This document shows, one piece after another, positions 1 through 5,818 of a stretch of DNA of 8,228 nt; the stretch's first letter is position 1, and the number at the start of each line of letters is the position of its first letter. Source of the DNA: Chloroflexota bacterium (GTDB lineage: Bacteria; Chloroflexota; Anaerolineae; UBA1429); assembly GCA_012515695.1 (NCBI GenBank), contig JAAYXX010000333.1, positions 1 through 8,228 of the forward strand, in the 5' to 3' direction. A model generated the notes under the pieces. It made no database searches and had not been told where the DNA came from. It saw only the letters and a list, made by a program, of their open reading frames with translations. A program made the translations under genes and the position numbers.

Positions 1-150
1 GCTGCCGCGCCAAACGCCTTCTCCCCCTGGGAGAAAGCGGCATACATGCCGGTGCCCCGGAGGGGCGGATGAGGGTGATCCACTGGCGAGGGGACTCGGC
101 ATTTACCTCGCTTTTCGTCCGTGACAAACAAATGTTAGCGCCATTGGCCA
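1..150. repeat. Family A intergenic repeat, partial copy cut by window edge
   Basis: This stretch is non-coding and matches parts of the repeat at 3404-3643. Its right end, GTTAGCGCCATTGGCCA at 134-150, is the exact reverse complement of 3404-3420 and matches 3627-3643 at 16 of 17 positions. It contains a hairpin with a 7-bp stem (TTCTCCC 19-25, GGGAGAA 29-35), which recurs at 3472-3488, then GGCATACATGCC at 39-50 and GCCCC/GGGGC around 55-67. The order of modules (hairpin, GGCAT-ATGCC, GGATGAGGGTGATC-like segment, GTGACAA, end sequence) parallels the right half of the second copy. The left end lies outside the window. No ORF here has a ribosome site or recognisable product. Confidence 0.75.
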
Positions 151-255
151 AGGATGGCGGCGGTCCAATCTTCTTCCACGGGAACCCCACGGGCGCGCCG
201 TCCGTCTGTATATCGGATGGCTGGTTGACCGAGACGCACCGGAAAGGACAACGGG

Positions 256-666
256 ATGCAAGATAGACGGCTCGCGCTGGGTGTGGCCCTCTGCGATGCG
301 CTGATCGGCCTGCCCTACCTGTTGCACGCCTTTGGGCCGACGGAGGCCGAGGTCGCGCAGTGGGGGCTGCTGGCCCTGGTTGGCGGGTTGGCCCTGGCGG
401 GGTTATCCTTTGCGCTCACCGATGAGCGGCTGGCGGCGCTCAAGCTATTGGCGGCGGCGGGATATGGGTTCCTGGTGCTGATGCAGGTGCTCCCCGTGAT
501 CTTGTGGCCGCTGTTCCACGGGTCGGGGATTTCCGACGGATCGCCGCCGAGCGATTTTGTCGCCCATTGGGCCTATGCCCTGCCCCATGCGGCGCTGCTG
601 GTGGCGAACGTGCTGGTTATGTGGCGGCTGCTGCGGTCAGTGGCGCGCGCGCCGAGCCACGGCTGA
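256..666 (+). CDS. Small four-helix integral membrane protein, unknown function
   Basis: I do not recognise the family. The 136-residue product is dominated by hydrophobic segments at about residues 7-25, 36-54, 61-87 and 108-127, which suggests four membrane helices. A short polar loop around 88-104 (GSGISDGSPPSD) lies between the last two, and the C-terminal tail is basic (RLLRSVARAPSHG). The ATG at 256 is preceded by AAGGA (243-247) at a workable distance of 8 bases. No cysteine pairs, charged clusters or motifs point to a transporter or enzyme. The gene converges on the metallopeptidase gene with only 18 bp between the two stop codons, so there is no room for separate terminators. That the frame is a real gene rests on the hydrophobic pattern, the ribosome site and the lack of a better frame. 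Confidence 0.7.
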   Translation: MQDRRLALGVALCDALIGLPYLLHAFGPTEAEVAQWGLLALVGGLALAGLSFALTDERLAALKLLAAAGYGFLVLMQVLPVILWPLFHGSGISDGSPPSDFVAHWAYALPHAALLVANVLVMWRLLRSVARAPSHG

Positions 667-684
667 GTGCGCTGCAATCACCTG

Positions 685-2094
685 CTACCCCCGCCATTCG
701 GCCTCTTTGTCCAACGGGTAGATGGGACGCACGAGATGCTGGTATGGCAGCCGATCCAGGCGCAGGTCGCTAAAGCCGGGACTGAGGGCCATGATGTGCC
801 TGGGGGCGAAATCGCGCAGTTCGGGGAACAGGTAGCCCAGCTTGACGACGATCATCTTTTTCTGATGCACGTCTATCCCTAGCTGCTCGAAATAACGCAG
901 GTCGGTGAAGGGCTGCCGATCTGGTTGCAGCACCACTTCCACGTTGCCGACGCGCACCAGGGCTTGCGGGGTGACACCCTGGGCTTTGTGGAGCAGGCGC
1001 AAGACGGTAGCCCGCGCTGCGTAGGGGCGGGCAAAGGTATAGTCCAGCCTGCCCCCGATGAACAGGTCCACCACACCCCCTTCGCCTGCCGCAAAGCATT
1101 GCTTCAGTGATTGCGGGTCGGTGATCCCCGCCACCAGCGCGCCCTGCACGCCCGCGTTTACCAGATGCTCCAGGAACACCGGGCTATCGCCTGTCGCCCC
1201 GGCGGTGATGTTATCCCCTGAATCAGAGACAAACACCGGCTGCTCCGGCGCAGCGTAGGCCATGCGGATAGCCTCGTCCATCGTCCCCGTGGGCGCGTCA
1301 ATGGCAAACTCGGCCCGCCTCGCCCATATTTCCCGCGCCAGTTTGCTCGCCTCGCGGTTCACTACATTGGCGTCTGTCCCGGAGAGCAGCACGCTCACCG
1401 CCGTTTGGGGCGAATCGGTCCAGGCGTTCCCGATCAGAATAGAGGCTGTCAGGATGCCAGGGCTTGAGTCCAACTGGGACAGGCGCGCATACAGGGAGCG
1501 GGCAGGCTCTACTTCTGTCACTGCGGATTCCCCGGCCAGCAGCAGCGGGAGCTTGATCATGAGGGATGTGGGGCGAATCTTGGCCTCCATGCACGCGATC
1601 ATCAGGCGAGCGCCGCGCTCTTGCGTCTCTAGCACATCCCGGTGGGGAGCCGTGCGGTAGGCCGTCAGCAGGTCGCTATGGATCACTACCTCCTGGGCCA
1701 GGTTCGCGTGCAGGTCTAGCGTTACGGCGATGAACGTATCCCGTCCAACGATGTCACGGACGGCGCGCAAGATGGCCGTCTCGCCATCGCCAACCCCTTC
1801 GACGTCCATTGCTCCGTGCAGGTGCAGCAGTAGCCCATCCAGAGGAAGGTGTTCCTGCAAGTCCGTCAACAGGTCGTCCAGGAAACGCTCAAAGCAGGCC
1901 CGCGTCACGCGGCCCGATGGGGTGGCATGGGCCACGAACAGGGGGAACAGCTCGTGCCCCATATCGGCCAGCCGTTGCCAAAAGGGCGCGTCGATCAAGG
2001 CGCTGCCGCGTGTGACGCGAAAATCCTCATAGGACGTGGGCAACGTGGAAAAGGTGTTCGTTTCGTGCGCCAGCCCGGCGATAGCGATCCGCAT
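685..2094 (-). CDS. M81 family (MlrC-like) zinc metallopeptidase
   Basis: The 469-residue protein fits the M81/MlrC family (DUF1485 plus MlrC C-terminal domain), named after the microcystin-degrading enzyme but mostly found in bacteria that never meet microcystin. The substrate here cannot be named; a peptide or amide hydrolase is the reasonable level. Family marks are the N-terminal GLAHETNTFS (residues 7-16), HLHGAMDVEG (91-100), TLDLHAN (125-131) and YRTAPHRDVLETQERG (146-161). D127, H129 and H151 are the likely metal ligands. The C-terminal part (from about 275) has VFVSDSGDNITAGATGD, typical of the second domain. No signal peptide is seen, so it is probably cytoplasmic. The ATG at 2094 is preceded by GGGAGG at about 8 bases. 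It diverges from lrgA and has its own strong promoter. The length is slightly short for the family, but no domain is missing. Confidence 0.9.
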   Translation of the reverse strand: MRIAIAGLAHETNTFSTLPTSYEDFRVTRGSALIDAPFWQRLADMGHELFPLFVAHATPSGRVTRACFERFLDDLLTDLQEHLPLDGLLLHLHGAMDVEGVGDGETAILRAVRDIVGRDTFIAVTLDLHANLAQEVVIHSDLLTAYRTAPHRDVLETQERGARLMIACMEAKIRPTSLMIKLPLLLAGESAVTEVEPARSLYARLSQLDSSPGILTASILIGNAWTDSPQTAVSVLLSGTDANVVNREASKLAREIWARRAEFAIDAPTGTMDEAIRMAYAAPEQPVFVSDSGDNITAGATGDSPVFLEHLVNAGVQGALVAGITDPQSLKQCFAAGEGGVVDLFIGGRLDYTFARPYAARATVLRLLHKAQGVTPQALVRVGNVEVVLQPDRQPFTDLRYFEQLGIDVHQKKMIVVKLGYLFPELRDFAPRHIMALSPGFSDLRLDRLPYQHLVRPIYPLDKEAEWRG

Positions 2095-2120
2095 AGCGCC
2101 AACCTCCCTGACTGCCAGTA

Positions 2121-2160
2121 ACCATCGGGTCAGATTTGTATTATCCGCCCGCCCGATGGT
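2121..2160. promoter_or_regulatory. 9+9 bp inverted repeat, candidate operator
   Basis: ACCATCGGG (2121-2129) and its exact complement CCCGATGGT (2152-2160) are separated by 22 bases. The centres are about 31 bp apart, near three helical turns, so both half-sites face the same side of the DNA. Relative to the predicted peptidase promoter, one arm lies in the -35/-10 spacer and the other just downstream of the expected start. That is the geometry of a repressor operator. It could instead form a hairpin, but there is no T-tract and it sits at the promoter, so an operator is preferred. The binding protein is unknown. Confidence 0.55.
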
Positions 2161-2167
2161 TTGTCAA
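2140..2167 (-). promoter_or_regulatory. Sigma70-type promoter for the M81 peptidase gene
   Basis: Read on the minus strand, TTGACA (2167-2162, 6 of 6) is followed after 16 bp by GATAAT (2145-2140, 5 of 6). Transcription would start near 2133, giving a leader of about 39 bases before the ATG at 2094. Confidence 0.65.
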
Positions 2168-2182
2168 AGGCGCGCATTCTGA

Positions 2183-2213
2183 TTGACTTTTGACGGCTTT
2201 TGTTTAGAAACAA
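2183..2213 (+). promoter_or_regulatory. Candidate lrgAB promoter with overlapping palindrome
   Basis: TTGACT (2183-2188, 5 of 6) and TAGAAA (2205-2210, 4 of 6) are 16 bp apart and lie about 50 bp before the chosen lrgA start. The -10 box sits inside the perfect 14-base palindrome TTGTTTAGAAACAA (2200-2213, arms of 6 around AG), a plausible repressor site. The -10 match is modest, so the palindrome is the firmer observation. Confidence 0.4.
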
Positions 2214-2257
2214 GGGGTGCATACGGTCGGGTAGTGGAGTATATCGGAGGGAGCGAC

Positions 2258-2629
2258 TTGCTGACGGGGATTCTGGTCCTGTTGGTGTTGCAGTTGGGCG
2301 GCGAGGTGATTGTGCGGCTGCTGGGGTTGCCCATTCCGGGGCCTGTGGTGGGCCTGGTATTGATGTTTGGGGCGCTGCTGGTGCGCGGGTCGCTGCCCGC
2401 GTTCTTGCACAGGGCGTCCAGGGCGCTGTTGAGCGTGCTGGCGCTGCTATTCGTGCCCGCTGGCGTGGGCGTCATCGCTTACCTGGACTTGTTGCAGGAA
2501 AGCTGGATTGCGCTGATTATCACGCTGATTGCCAGCACGGCGATCACGATGGCTGTTACCGCCGTGGTGTTCAGCCTGCTGTTGCGCTGGTTCGGGCCAT
2601 CTGGCGGGCAGGAGGCGCGTGAATCGTGA
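2258..2629 (+). CDS. lrgA: LrgA/CidA family membrane protein
   Basis: This small membrane protein forms a two-gene system with LrgB. LrgAB/CidAB were first linked to murein hydrolase control. Relatives include a Bacillus pyruvate transporter and the plant plastid glycolate/glycerate transporter, where the two parts are fused, so small-organic-acid transport is as likely as autolysis control. The 123-residue product has four hydrophobic segments and two family signatures: LPIPGPVVGLVLMF (24-37) and LLFVPAGVGV (63-72). The start chosen is TTG at 2258 because GGAGGG (2246-2251) lies 6 bases before it and the protein then begins at the first helix, as in the family. The frame is open further upstream to a TTG at 2183, but those residues are polar and overlap the predicted promoter. 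The stop overlaps the lrgB start, so translation is probably coupled. Confidence 0.85.
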   Translation: MLTGILVLLVLQLGGEVIVRLLGLPIPGPVVGLVLMFGALLVRGSLPAFLHRASRALLSVLALLFVPAGVGVIAYLDLLQESWIALIITLIASTAITMAVTAVVFSLLLRWFGPSGGQEARES

Positions 2630-3351
2630 CAGGTGGCCTGGCGGATCTGTGGGGCTATCTGTCCAGCGCGCCGTTGCTGTGGCTGGCCGTGACCGTGGCC
2701 GTGTACGAACTGGCGGTGTTCTTGTACGAGCGCGCCAACCTGTTCGCGCTGCTCAACCCGGTGCTGGTCGCCGTCATTCTGATAATCGCGCTGCTGCTGC
2801 TTACCAATACGCCTTATGACACGTATTTCGAGGGCGTGCAGTTTATTCACTTTTTGCTGGGGCCAGCCACGGTATCGCTGGCCGTGCCTGCGTATGAGCA
2901 TGTGGCCCAGTTGCGGCGTGTGCTGGTTCCTCTGCTGATTACGCTGTTGATCGGTTCGCTGACTGGCATTCTGACCGCCGTGGGCATCGGCTGGCTGCTG
3001 GGCCTGTCGCGTATCACCCTGCTATCTCTGTTCCCCAAGTCTGCCACAATTGCTATTGCGGTAGAAATCTCCGAGACGATCGGCGGGTTGCCCCCGCTGA
3101 CTGCGGTGTTGGTCATCGTTACCGGTATATCCGGCGCGGCGATGGCCGGAGCGTTGCTCAACCTGCTGCGAATCCGCGAGGAAGCGGCGCGGGGGTTTGC
3201 CATTGGCGTCGCGTCTCATGGGATTGGCACGACTCGCGCCCTGCACCTGAGCAATGAGGCGGGAGCATTCTCTGGGTTGGCCCTGGTCTTGAACGGCGTC
3301 CTTACGGCGCTGTTGGCTCCGCTGCTCGTCGCCCTGCTGGGATTGGGGTAG
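2626..3351 (+). CDS. lrgB: LrgB/CidB family membrane protein
   Basis: This is the partner of the preceding LrgA-like protein, in the same membrane system (autolysis control or organic-acid export/import). The 241-residue product is almost entirely hydrophobic and has the family's conserved blocks: FLLGPATVSLAVPAY (76-90), LFPKSATIAIAVEIS (135-149), GGLPPLTAVLVIVTGISGA (153-171), GFAIGVASHGIGTTRAL (190-206) and GAFSGLALVLNG (213-224). Length and block order are normal for LrgB. The GTG start at 2626 overlaps the lrgA stop by 4 bases (GTGA), typical of a translationally coupled operon. No terminator with a T-tract follows; the next 400 bases are repeats. Confidence 0.92.
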   Translation: MTGGLADLWGYLSSAPLLWLAVTVAVYELAVFLYERANLFALLNPVLVAVILIIALLLLTNTPYDTYFEGVQFIHFLLGPATVSLAVPAYEHVAQLRRVLVPLLITLLIGSLTGILTAVGIGWLLGLSRITLLSLFPKSATIAIAVEISETIGGLPPLTAVLVIVTGISGAAMAGALLNLLRIREEAARGFAIGVASHGIGTTRALHLSNEAGAFSGLALVLNGVLTALLAPLLVALLGLG

Positions 3352-3363
3352 GCCCTCGCCCCG

Positions 3364-3393
3364 GCGCGGCAGGAATGCCACGGCTACGGGGCG
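3364..3393 (+). repeat. Direct repeat, left copy, flanking family A element
   Basis: GCGCGGCAGGAATGCCACGG followed by CTACGGGGCG is repeated in the same orientation at 3659-3687, with three substitutions and one missing base. It contains the small hairpin GGCA-GGAA-TGCC followed by CGGCTACGG. The pair brackets the inverted-end repeat at 3404-3643. Confidence 0.75.
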
Positions 3394-3403
3394 TTGCCAT
3401 CGC

Positions 3404-3643
3404 TGGCCAATGGCGCTAACTTTTCGCGGATCCCCCTCATCCGCCCTTTGGGCATCGGCATACCTGCCGCTTTCTCCCGGGGGGAGAAGGCGAGCAAGCG
3501 CGGCAATATGCCACCGGCATACATGCCGCCCTCGCCCCCTGGGAGAGTGCGGCATGCATGCCGGGCGGCTGGGTACAGCCGGGAGTGAGGGTGGTGAGGA
3601 TGATCTGCTGGCCGTGACAATCAAATGTTAGCACCATTGGCCA
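3404..3643. repeat. Family A element, complete copy with inverted ends
   Basis: This 240-bp non-coding element begins with TGGCCAATGGCGCTAAC (3404-3420) and ends with its inverse (3627-3643, 16 of 17). Inside are TTCTCCC-GGG-GGGAGAA (3472-3488), the perfect palindrome CGGCATGCATGCCG (3550-3563) and CGGCTG-GGTA-CAGCCG (3566-3581). The left and right halves share related modules in opposite orientation, so the whole could fold into a large cruciform. A partial copy opens the window (1-150). Several frames are open across it but have no ribosome site or family resemblance. The lack of a transposase and the inverted ends suggest a non-autonomous mobile or REP-like repeat. It fills most of the 418-bp gap between lrgB and the end of the ABC-F gene. 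Confidence 0.75.
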
Positions 3644-3658
3644 TCCTTGGCGGCAAGA

Positions 3659-3687
3659 GCGCGGCAGGATGCCGCGGCTACGGAGCG
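3659..3687 (+). repeat. Direct repeat, right copy, flanking family A element
   Basis: This is the second copy of the sequence at 3364-3393. Here the hairpin is better formed: GCGGCA-GGA-TGCCGC, followed by GGCTACGG. A hairpin followed by GGCTAC also occurs inside the family B element (6543-6563), hinting at a shared module across the intergenic repeats. The bases between this repeat and the ABC-F stop (3688-3769) hold no feature I can support. Confidence 0.7.
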
Positions 3688-3769
3688 GCACTATCCTTGG
3701 CGGCTAAATGGCGTGTGGGAATGGTGAACGGGGCCGGCGGGATGCCGGGGGTCCTTCACAGGGCGGCGG

Positions 3770-5425
3770 TTAGCCCGCCACCCTGCCGGTCACCCTCTCG
3801 CGGTAGTAGGTATAGTCGCCGGGATATTCGGTCAGTTCGCCCTGATCCAGCACAACGATACGGTCCACAATCCGGTCGAGGAAATAGCGGTCGTGGGAAA
3901 CGACCAACACCGTGCCCTCGAACTCGTCGAGCGCGTGTTCCAGCACCTCGCAAGAGGGGATATCCAGGTTGTTGGTCGGCTCGTCCAGTAGCAAAAAGTT
4001 GGCGTCCGAAAGGACCAGCTTGGCTAGTTGCAGCCGACTGCGCTCGCCGCCGGATAGCTCGCACACCCGCTTGCGCGCCATCTGGTAGGGGAACAGGTAT
4101 TTGCCCAACAGGCTGACCGCCGCGTCCTCGTACATGGGGCGCACGTCGCGAATCTCCTCGACGAGCGTTTTCGCCGGGTCCAGCGTTTCGTGCTGCTGGG
4201 CGTAATACCCGACGCGCACGCTGGGGCCGATCTTGATGTCGCCGCCGGTCGGGGTTTCTTCGCCCAGGATGCAGCGCAGAAGCACGCTCTTGCCCGCGCC
4301 GTTTGGCCCCAGTAACCCCACACGCTCCCCGTGCCAGACCAGCAGGTTCAGCCCCAACAGCACAGGCTGCTCGTCGCCCGCGTCGGTGGGGAATACCTTG
4401 TCCAGGTCGGTGATCTCCAAGACTTTGGTCGAGCCGCGCCACCCGCCCAGCTCCAGGTCCATCTTGCGGCGTTCCATGATGGGCTTGTCGATGCGCTCCA
4501 TGCGATCGAGCATTTTGCGGCGGCTGCGCGCCTGGCGGGCGTGTCGCTCATTGACGACGATGCTGGCCCAGTATTCAAAGCGGCTGATGGCTGCCTCGAT
4601 ACGGGCGATCTCTTTTTGCTGGGCTGCGTACATCTGCTGCTGGCGCAACAGCCGCAGCTCTTTTTCCACGGCGTACGCTGAATAGTTCCCTGTGTACGTC
4701 GTCAGGTGGCGGTCTTCTATCTCACCGATGGTGTTTACCGTTTGGTCGAGCAGATAGCGGTCATGGGAGACGATGACCACGGTGCCATCGAAACCGGCGA
4801 CAAGCCGCTCCAGGTAAGCCTTGCCGTCCAGGTCCAGGTGGTTGTCCGGCTCGTCCAGCAGCAGCAGGTTGGCCCCGACGGAGAGCAACTTCGCCAGGCC
4901 GACCAGCTTTTTCTGGCCGCCGGAGAGGGTATGCACGGGCTGGTCGAAGGCGCTTTCTGGCAGCCCCAGGTTGCATAGCGCCTCGTGGGCGCGGCTCTGT
5001 TGGGCATAGCCATCCAGCCGCTCATATTCGGCCTGGGCGCGATCATAGGCGGCCATGACGCGTTGCAGCGCGGCCTCGTCTTCTGCCAGGGCGGGGTCTG
5101 CCATGCGCTGTTCCAGCCGCCGCAACTCGCCCTCCACCCGCGTCAGTTCGGTCGCCGCGCTCAAAGTTTCCTCCCACACCGTGCGCGTGGGGTCTAGCTC
5201 TGGCTCCTGGGCCAGATAGCCGATGCGCGCCTCTTTGTGGCGGTAGACCGAACCCGCGTCCGGCTTGATCAGCCCGGCGATAATTCGTAGCAGGGTGGAC
5301 TTGCCCGCGCCATTCGGTCCCACCAGCCCAATCTTTTGGCCGGAATGAATTTCCCAGCTTATGCCATCCAACACGACCTGCACTCCATAGCTATGGGTCA
5401 CATGATCCAGATTGACGACGATCAT
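3770..5425 (-). CDS. ABC-F family ATPase (ribosome-associated; possible antibiotic resistance type)
   Basis: This soluble tandem ATP-binding-cassette protein has no membrane segments. ABC-F proteins bind the ribosomal E site and either regulate or rescue translation or protect ribosomes from antibiotics. The 551 residues hold two cassettes. Cassette 1 has GPNGAGKST (36-44), LSGGQ (167-171), LLLLDEPDNHLD (187-198, E192) and SHDR (220-223). Cassette 2 has GPNGAGKS (373-380), LSGGE (457-461), LLLDEPTNNLD (478-488, E482) and SHDR (510-513). The basic helical linker (about 250-330) is the part that reaches the peptidyl-transferase centre in this family. The first Walker B region reads DEPDN instead of the usual DEPTN. 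There is no C-terminal Uup-type extension. The start is ATG 5425, preceded by GGAGGG at 7 bases. An in-frame ATG at 5554 has no ribosome site and lies in the terminator region. The leader carries an attenuator, which favours an inducible resistance role, but specificity cannot be read from sequence. Confidence 0.93.
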   Translation of the reverse strand: MIVVNLDHVTHSYGVQVVLDGISWEIHSGQKIGLVGPNGAGKSTLLRIIAGLIKPDAGSVYRHKEARIGYLAQEPELDPTRTVWEETLSAATELTRVEGELRRLEQRMADPALAEDEAALQRVMAAYDRAQAEYERLDGYAQQSRAHEALCNLGLPESAFDQPVHTLSGGQKKLVGLAKLLSVGANLLLLDEPDNHLDLDGKAYLERLVAGFDGTVVIVSHDRYLLDQTVNTIGEIEDRHLTTYTGNYSAYAVEKELRLLRQQQMYAAQQKEIARIEAAISRFEYWASIVVNERHARQARSRRKMLDRMERIDKPIMERRKMDLELGGWRGSTKVLEITDLDKVFPTDAGDEQPVLLGLNLLVWHGERVGLLGPNGAGKSVLLRCILGEETPTGGDIKIGPSVRVGYYAQQHETLDPAKTLVEEIRDVRPMYEDAAVSLLGKYLFPYQMARKRVCELSGGERSRLQLAKLVLSDANFLLLDEPTNNLDIPSCEVLEHALDEFEGTVLVVSHDRYFLDRIVDRIVVLDQGELTEYPGDYTYYRERVTGRVAG

Positions 5426-5481
5426 CTTGATTCCCTCCGTAAAAATGGCCGTGGGGGTCGCGTCCAGGTCGGCATGGCGGG

Positions 5482-5511
5482 GTGCCCCGGCAAGGCGCGA
5501 GTGTGGGGCAC
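5482..5511 (-). other. Second hairpin in ABC-F leader, after the terminator
   Basis: On the minus strand, GTGCCCC (5511-5505) can pair perfectly with GGGGCAC (5488-5482) around a 16-base loop, directly after the T-tract of the attenuator. The loop carries CACTCGCGCC, also present in the terminator loop region exactly 30 bases upstream (5524-5533). It could stabilise or reshape the attenuator, or act on read-through RNA. Confidence 0.4.
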
Positions 5512-5545
5512 AAAAAAGCCGCGGGCGCGAGTGCGCCCACGGCTT
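5512..5545 (-). terminator. Intrinsic terminator (attenuator) upstream of the ABC-F gene
   Basis: On the minus strand the RNA forms a 12-13 bp G+C-rich stem (5545-5533 with 5528-5516) around the tetraloop ACUC, with a single G-U pair, followed by six U residues (5517-5512). On the plus strand the same position is a C/A mismatch and no T-tract follows, so it is a minus-strand terminator. It lies between the ABC-F promoter and the ABC-F start codon, which makes it an attenuator and not the end of another gene. The only genes upstream on this strand are the short leader ORF and, beyond the promoter, the divergent yqeK-like gene. Confidence 0.85.
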
Positions 5546-5576
5546 GATTGACATAAGAAAATGGTGTCAGGGCGCA
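5532..5576 (-). promoter_or_regulatory. Candidate antiterminator pairing
   Basis: On the minus strand, TGCGCCC (5576-5570) is fully complementary to GGGCGCA (5538-5532), which forms the left arm and first loop base of the terminator. The next bases, TGACA (5569-5565), pair with TGTCA (5553-5549), extending the stem with a 10-base bulge on one side. The two structures are mutually exclusive. The upstream strand is the very end of the leader ORF and its stop codon, so a ribosome that finishes the leader would block the antiterminator, while one stalled earlier would allow it. Folding energies were not computed. Confidence 0.55.
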
Positions 5577-5656
5577 CTACTCCGGGGCAAAACCTGAACA
5601 GACCCCATACGCTGGGGCAGGCAGAGTAGCGCAAGCCCAACCATTATCTTGCTCAC
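5567..5656 (-). CDS. Short leader ORF (29 residues) before the ABC-F gene
   Basis: A GTG at 5656 has AGGAG (5669-5665) 8 bases upstream, and the frame runs 29 codons to TGA at 5567. The product starts MSKIMVGLALLCL and ends VQVLPRSSAP, hydrophobic first and polar later. It begins about 23 bases after the predicted transcription start and ends 21 bases before the terminator stem, the usual place for a regulatory leader peptide. An ATG two bases earlier (5658) is followed at once by TGA, giving a start-stop pair served by the same ribosome site. Which of the two is used is unclear. The sequence matches no leader peptide I know. Its role is inferred from position only. Confidence 0.5.
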   Translation of the reverse strand: MSKIMVGLALLCLPQRMGSVQVLPRSSAP

Positions 5657-5685
5657 ATTCCTTGCTCCTGATAGGATACATTTCC

Positions 5686-5714
5686 ATGATATGCTGCGTC
5701 CCGCCCGTTGTCAA
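5686..5714 (-). promoter_or_regulatory. Sigma70-type promoter for the ABC-F leader and gene
   Basis: On the minus strand, TTGACA (5714-5709, 6 of 6) and TATCAT (5691-5686, 5 of 6) are separated by exactly 17 bp. Transcription would begin near 5679 and give a leader of about 250 bases before the ABC-F ATG, long enough to hold the leader ORF and attenuator. Confidence 0.75.
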
Positions 5715-5750
5715 ATCGGGAGGCGGTCCCCTGGCCCCGTAGAAGAAGGG

Positions 5751-5780
5751 TTGCTCCCGCGCACCGGGCTATGCTATACT
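5751..5780 (+). promoter_or_regulatory. Extended -10 promoter for the yqeK-like gene
   Basis: TGCTATACT (5772-5780) is an extended -10 element with a 5-of-6 TATACT hexamer. TTGCTC (5751-5756) lies 18 bp upstream as a weaker -35. The start would be near 5787, about 30 bases before the ATG. It is back to back with the ABC-F promoter, the two -35 boxes being 36 bp apart. Confidence 0.55.
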
Positions 5781-5818
5781 CGCGCCACGCTACGCCAACC
5801 TTCCCGTGGGAGCCTGTC

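Noticed and set aside
69..266. 65-codon frame at the left edge
   Set aside because: It lies mostly in the family A repeat and lacks a ribosome site.
2183..2257. LrgA start at the upstream TTG (148 residues)
   Set aside because: The extra residues are polar and overlap the predicted promoter and palindrome. The TTG at 2258 has a better ribosome site and the normal family length.
3734..3748. Hairpin CCGGC-GGGAT-GCCGG downstream of the ABC-F stop as a terminator
   Set aside because: The stem is only 5 bp and no T-tract follows on the minus strand.
3625..4116. 163-codon plus-strand frame over the end of the ABC-F gene
   Set aside because: It is arginine- and proline-rich shadow coding on the opposite strand of a clear gene, with no family resemblance.
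5426..5554. N-terminal extension of the ABC-F protein from an ATG at 5554
   Set aside because: It has no ribosome site, its sequence is unlike the family, and it runs through the terminator. The ATG at 5425 has GGAGGG and starts exactly where the first cassette should.
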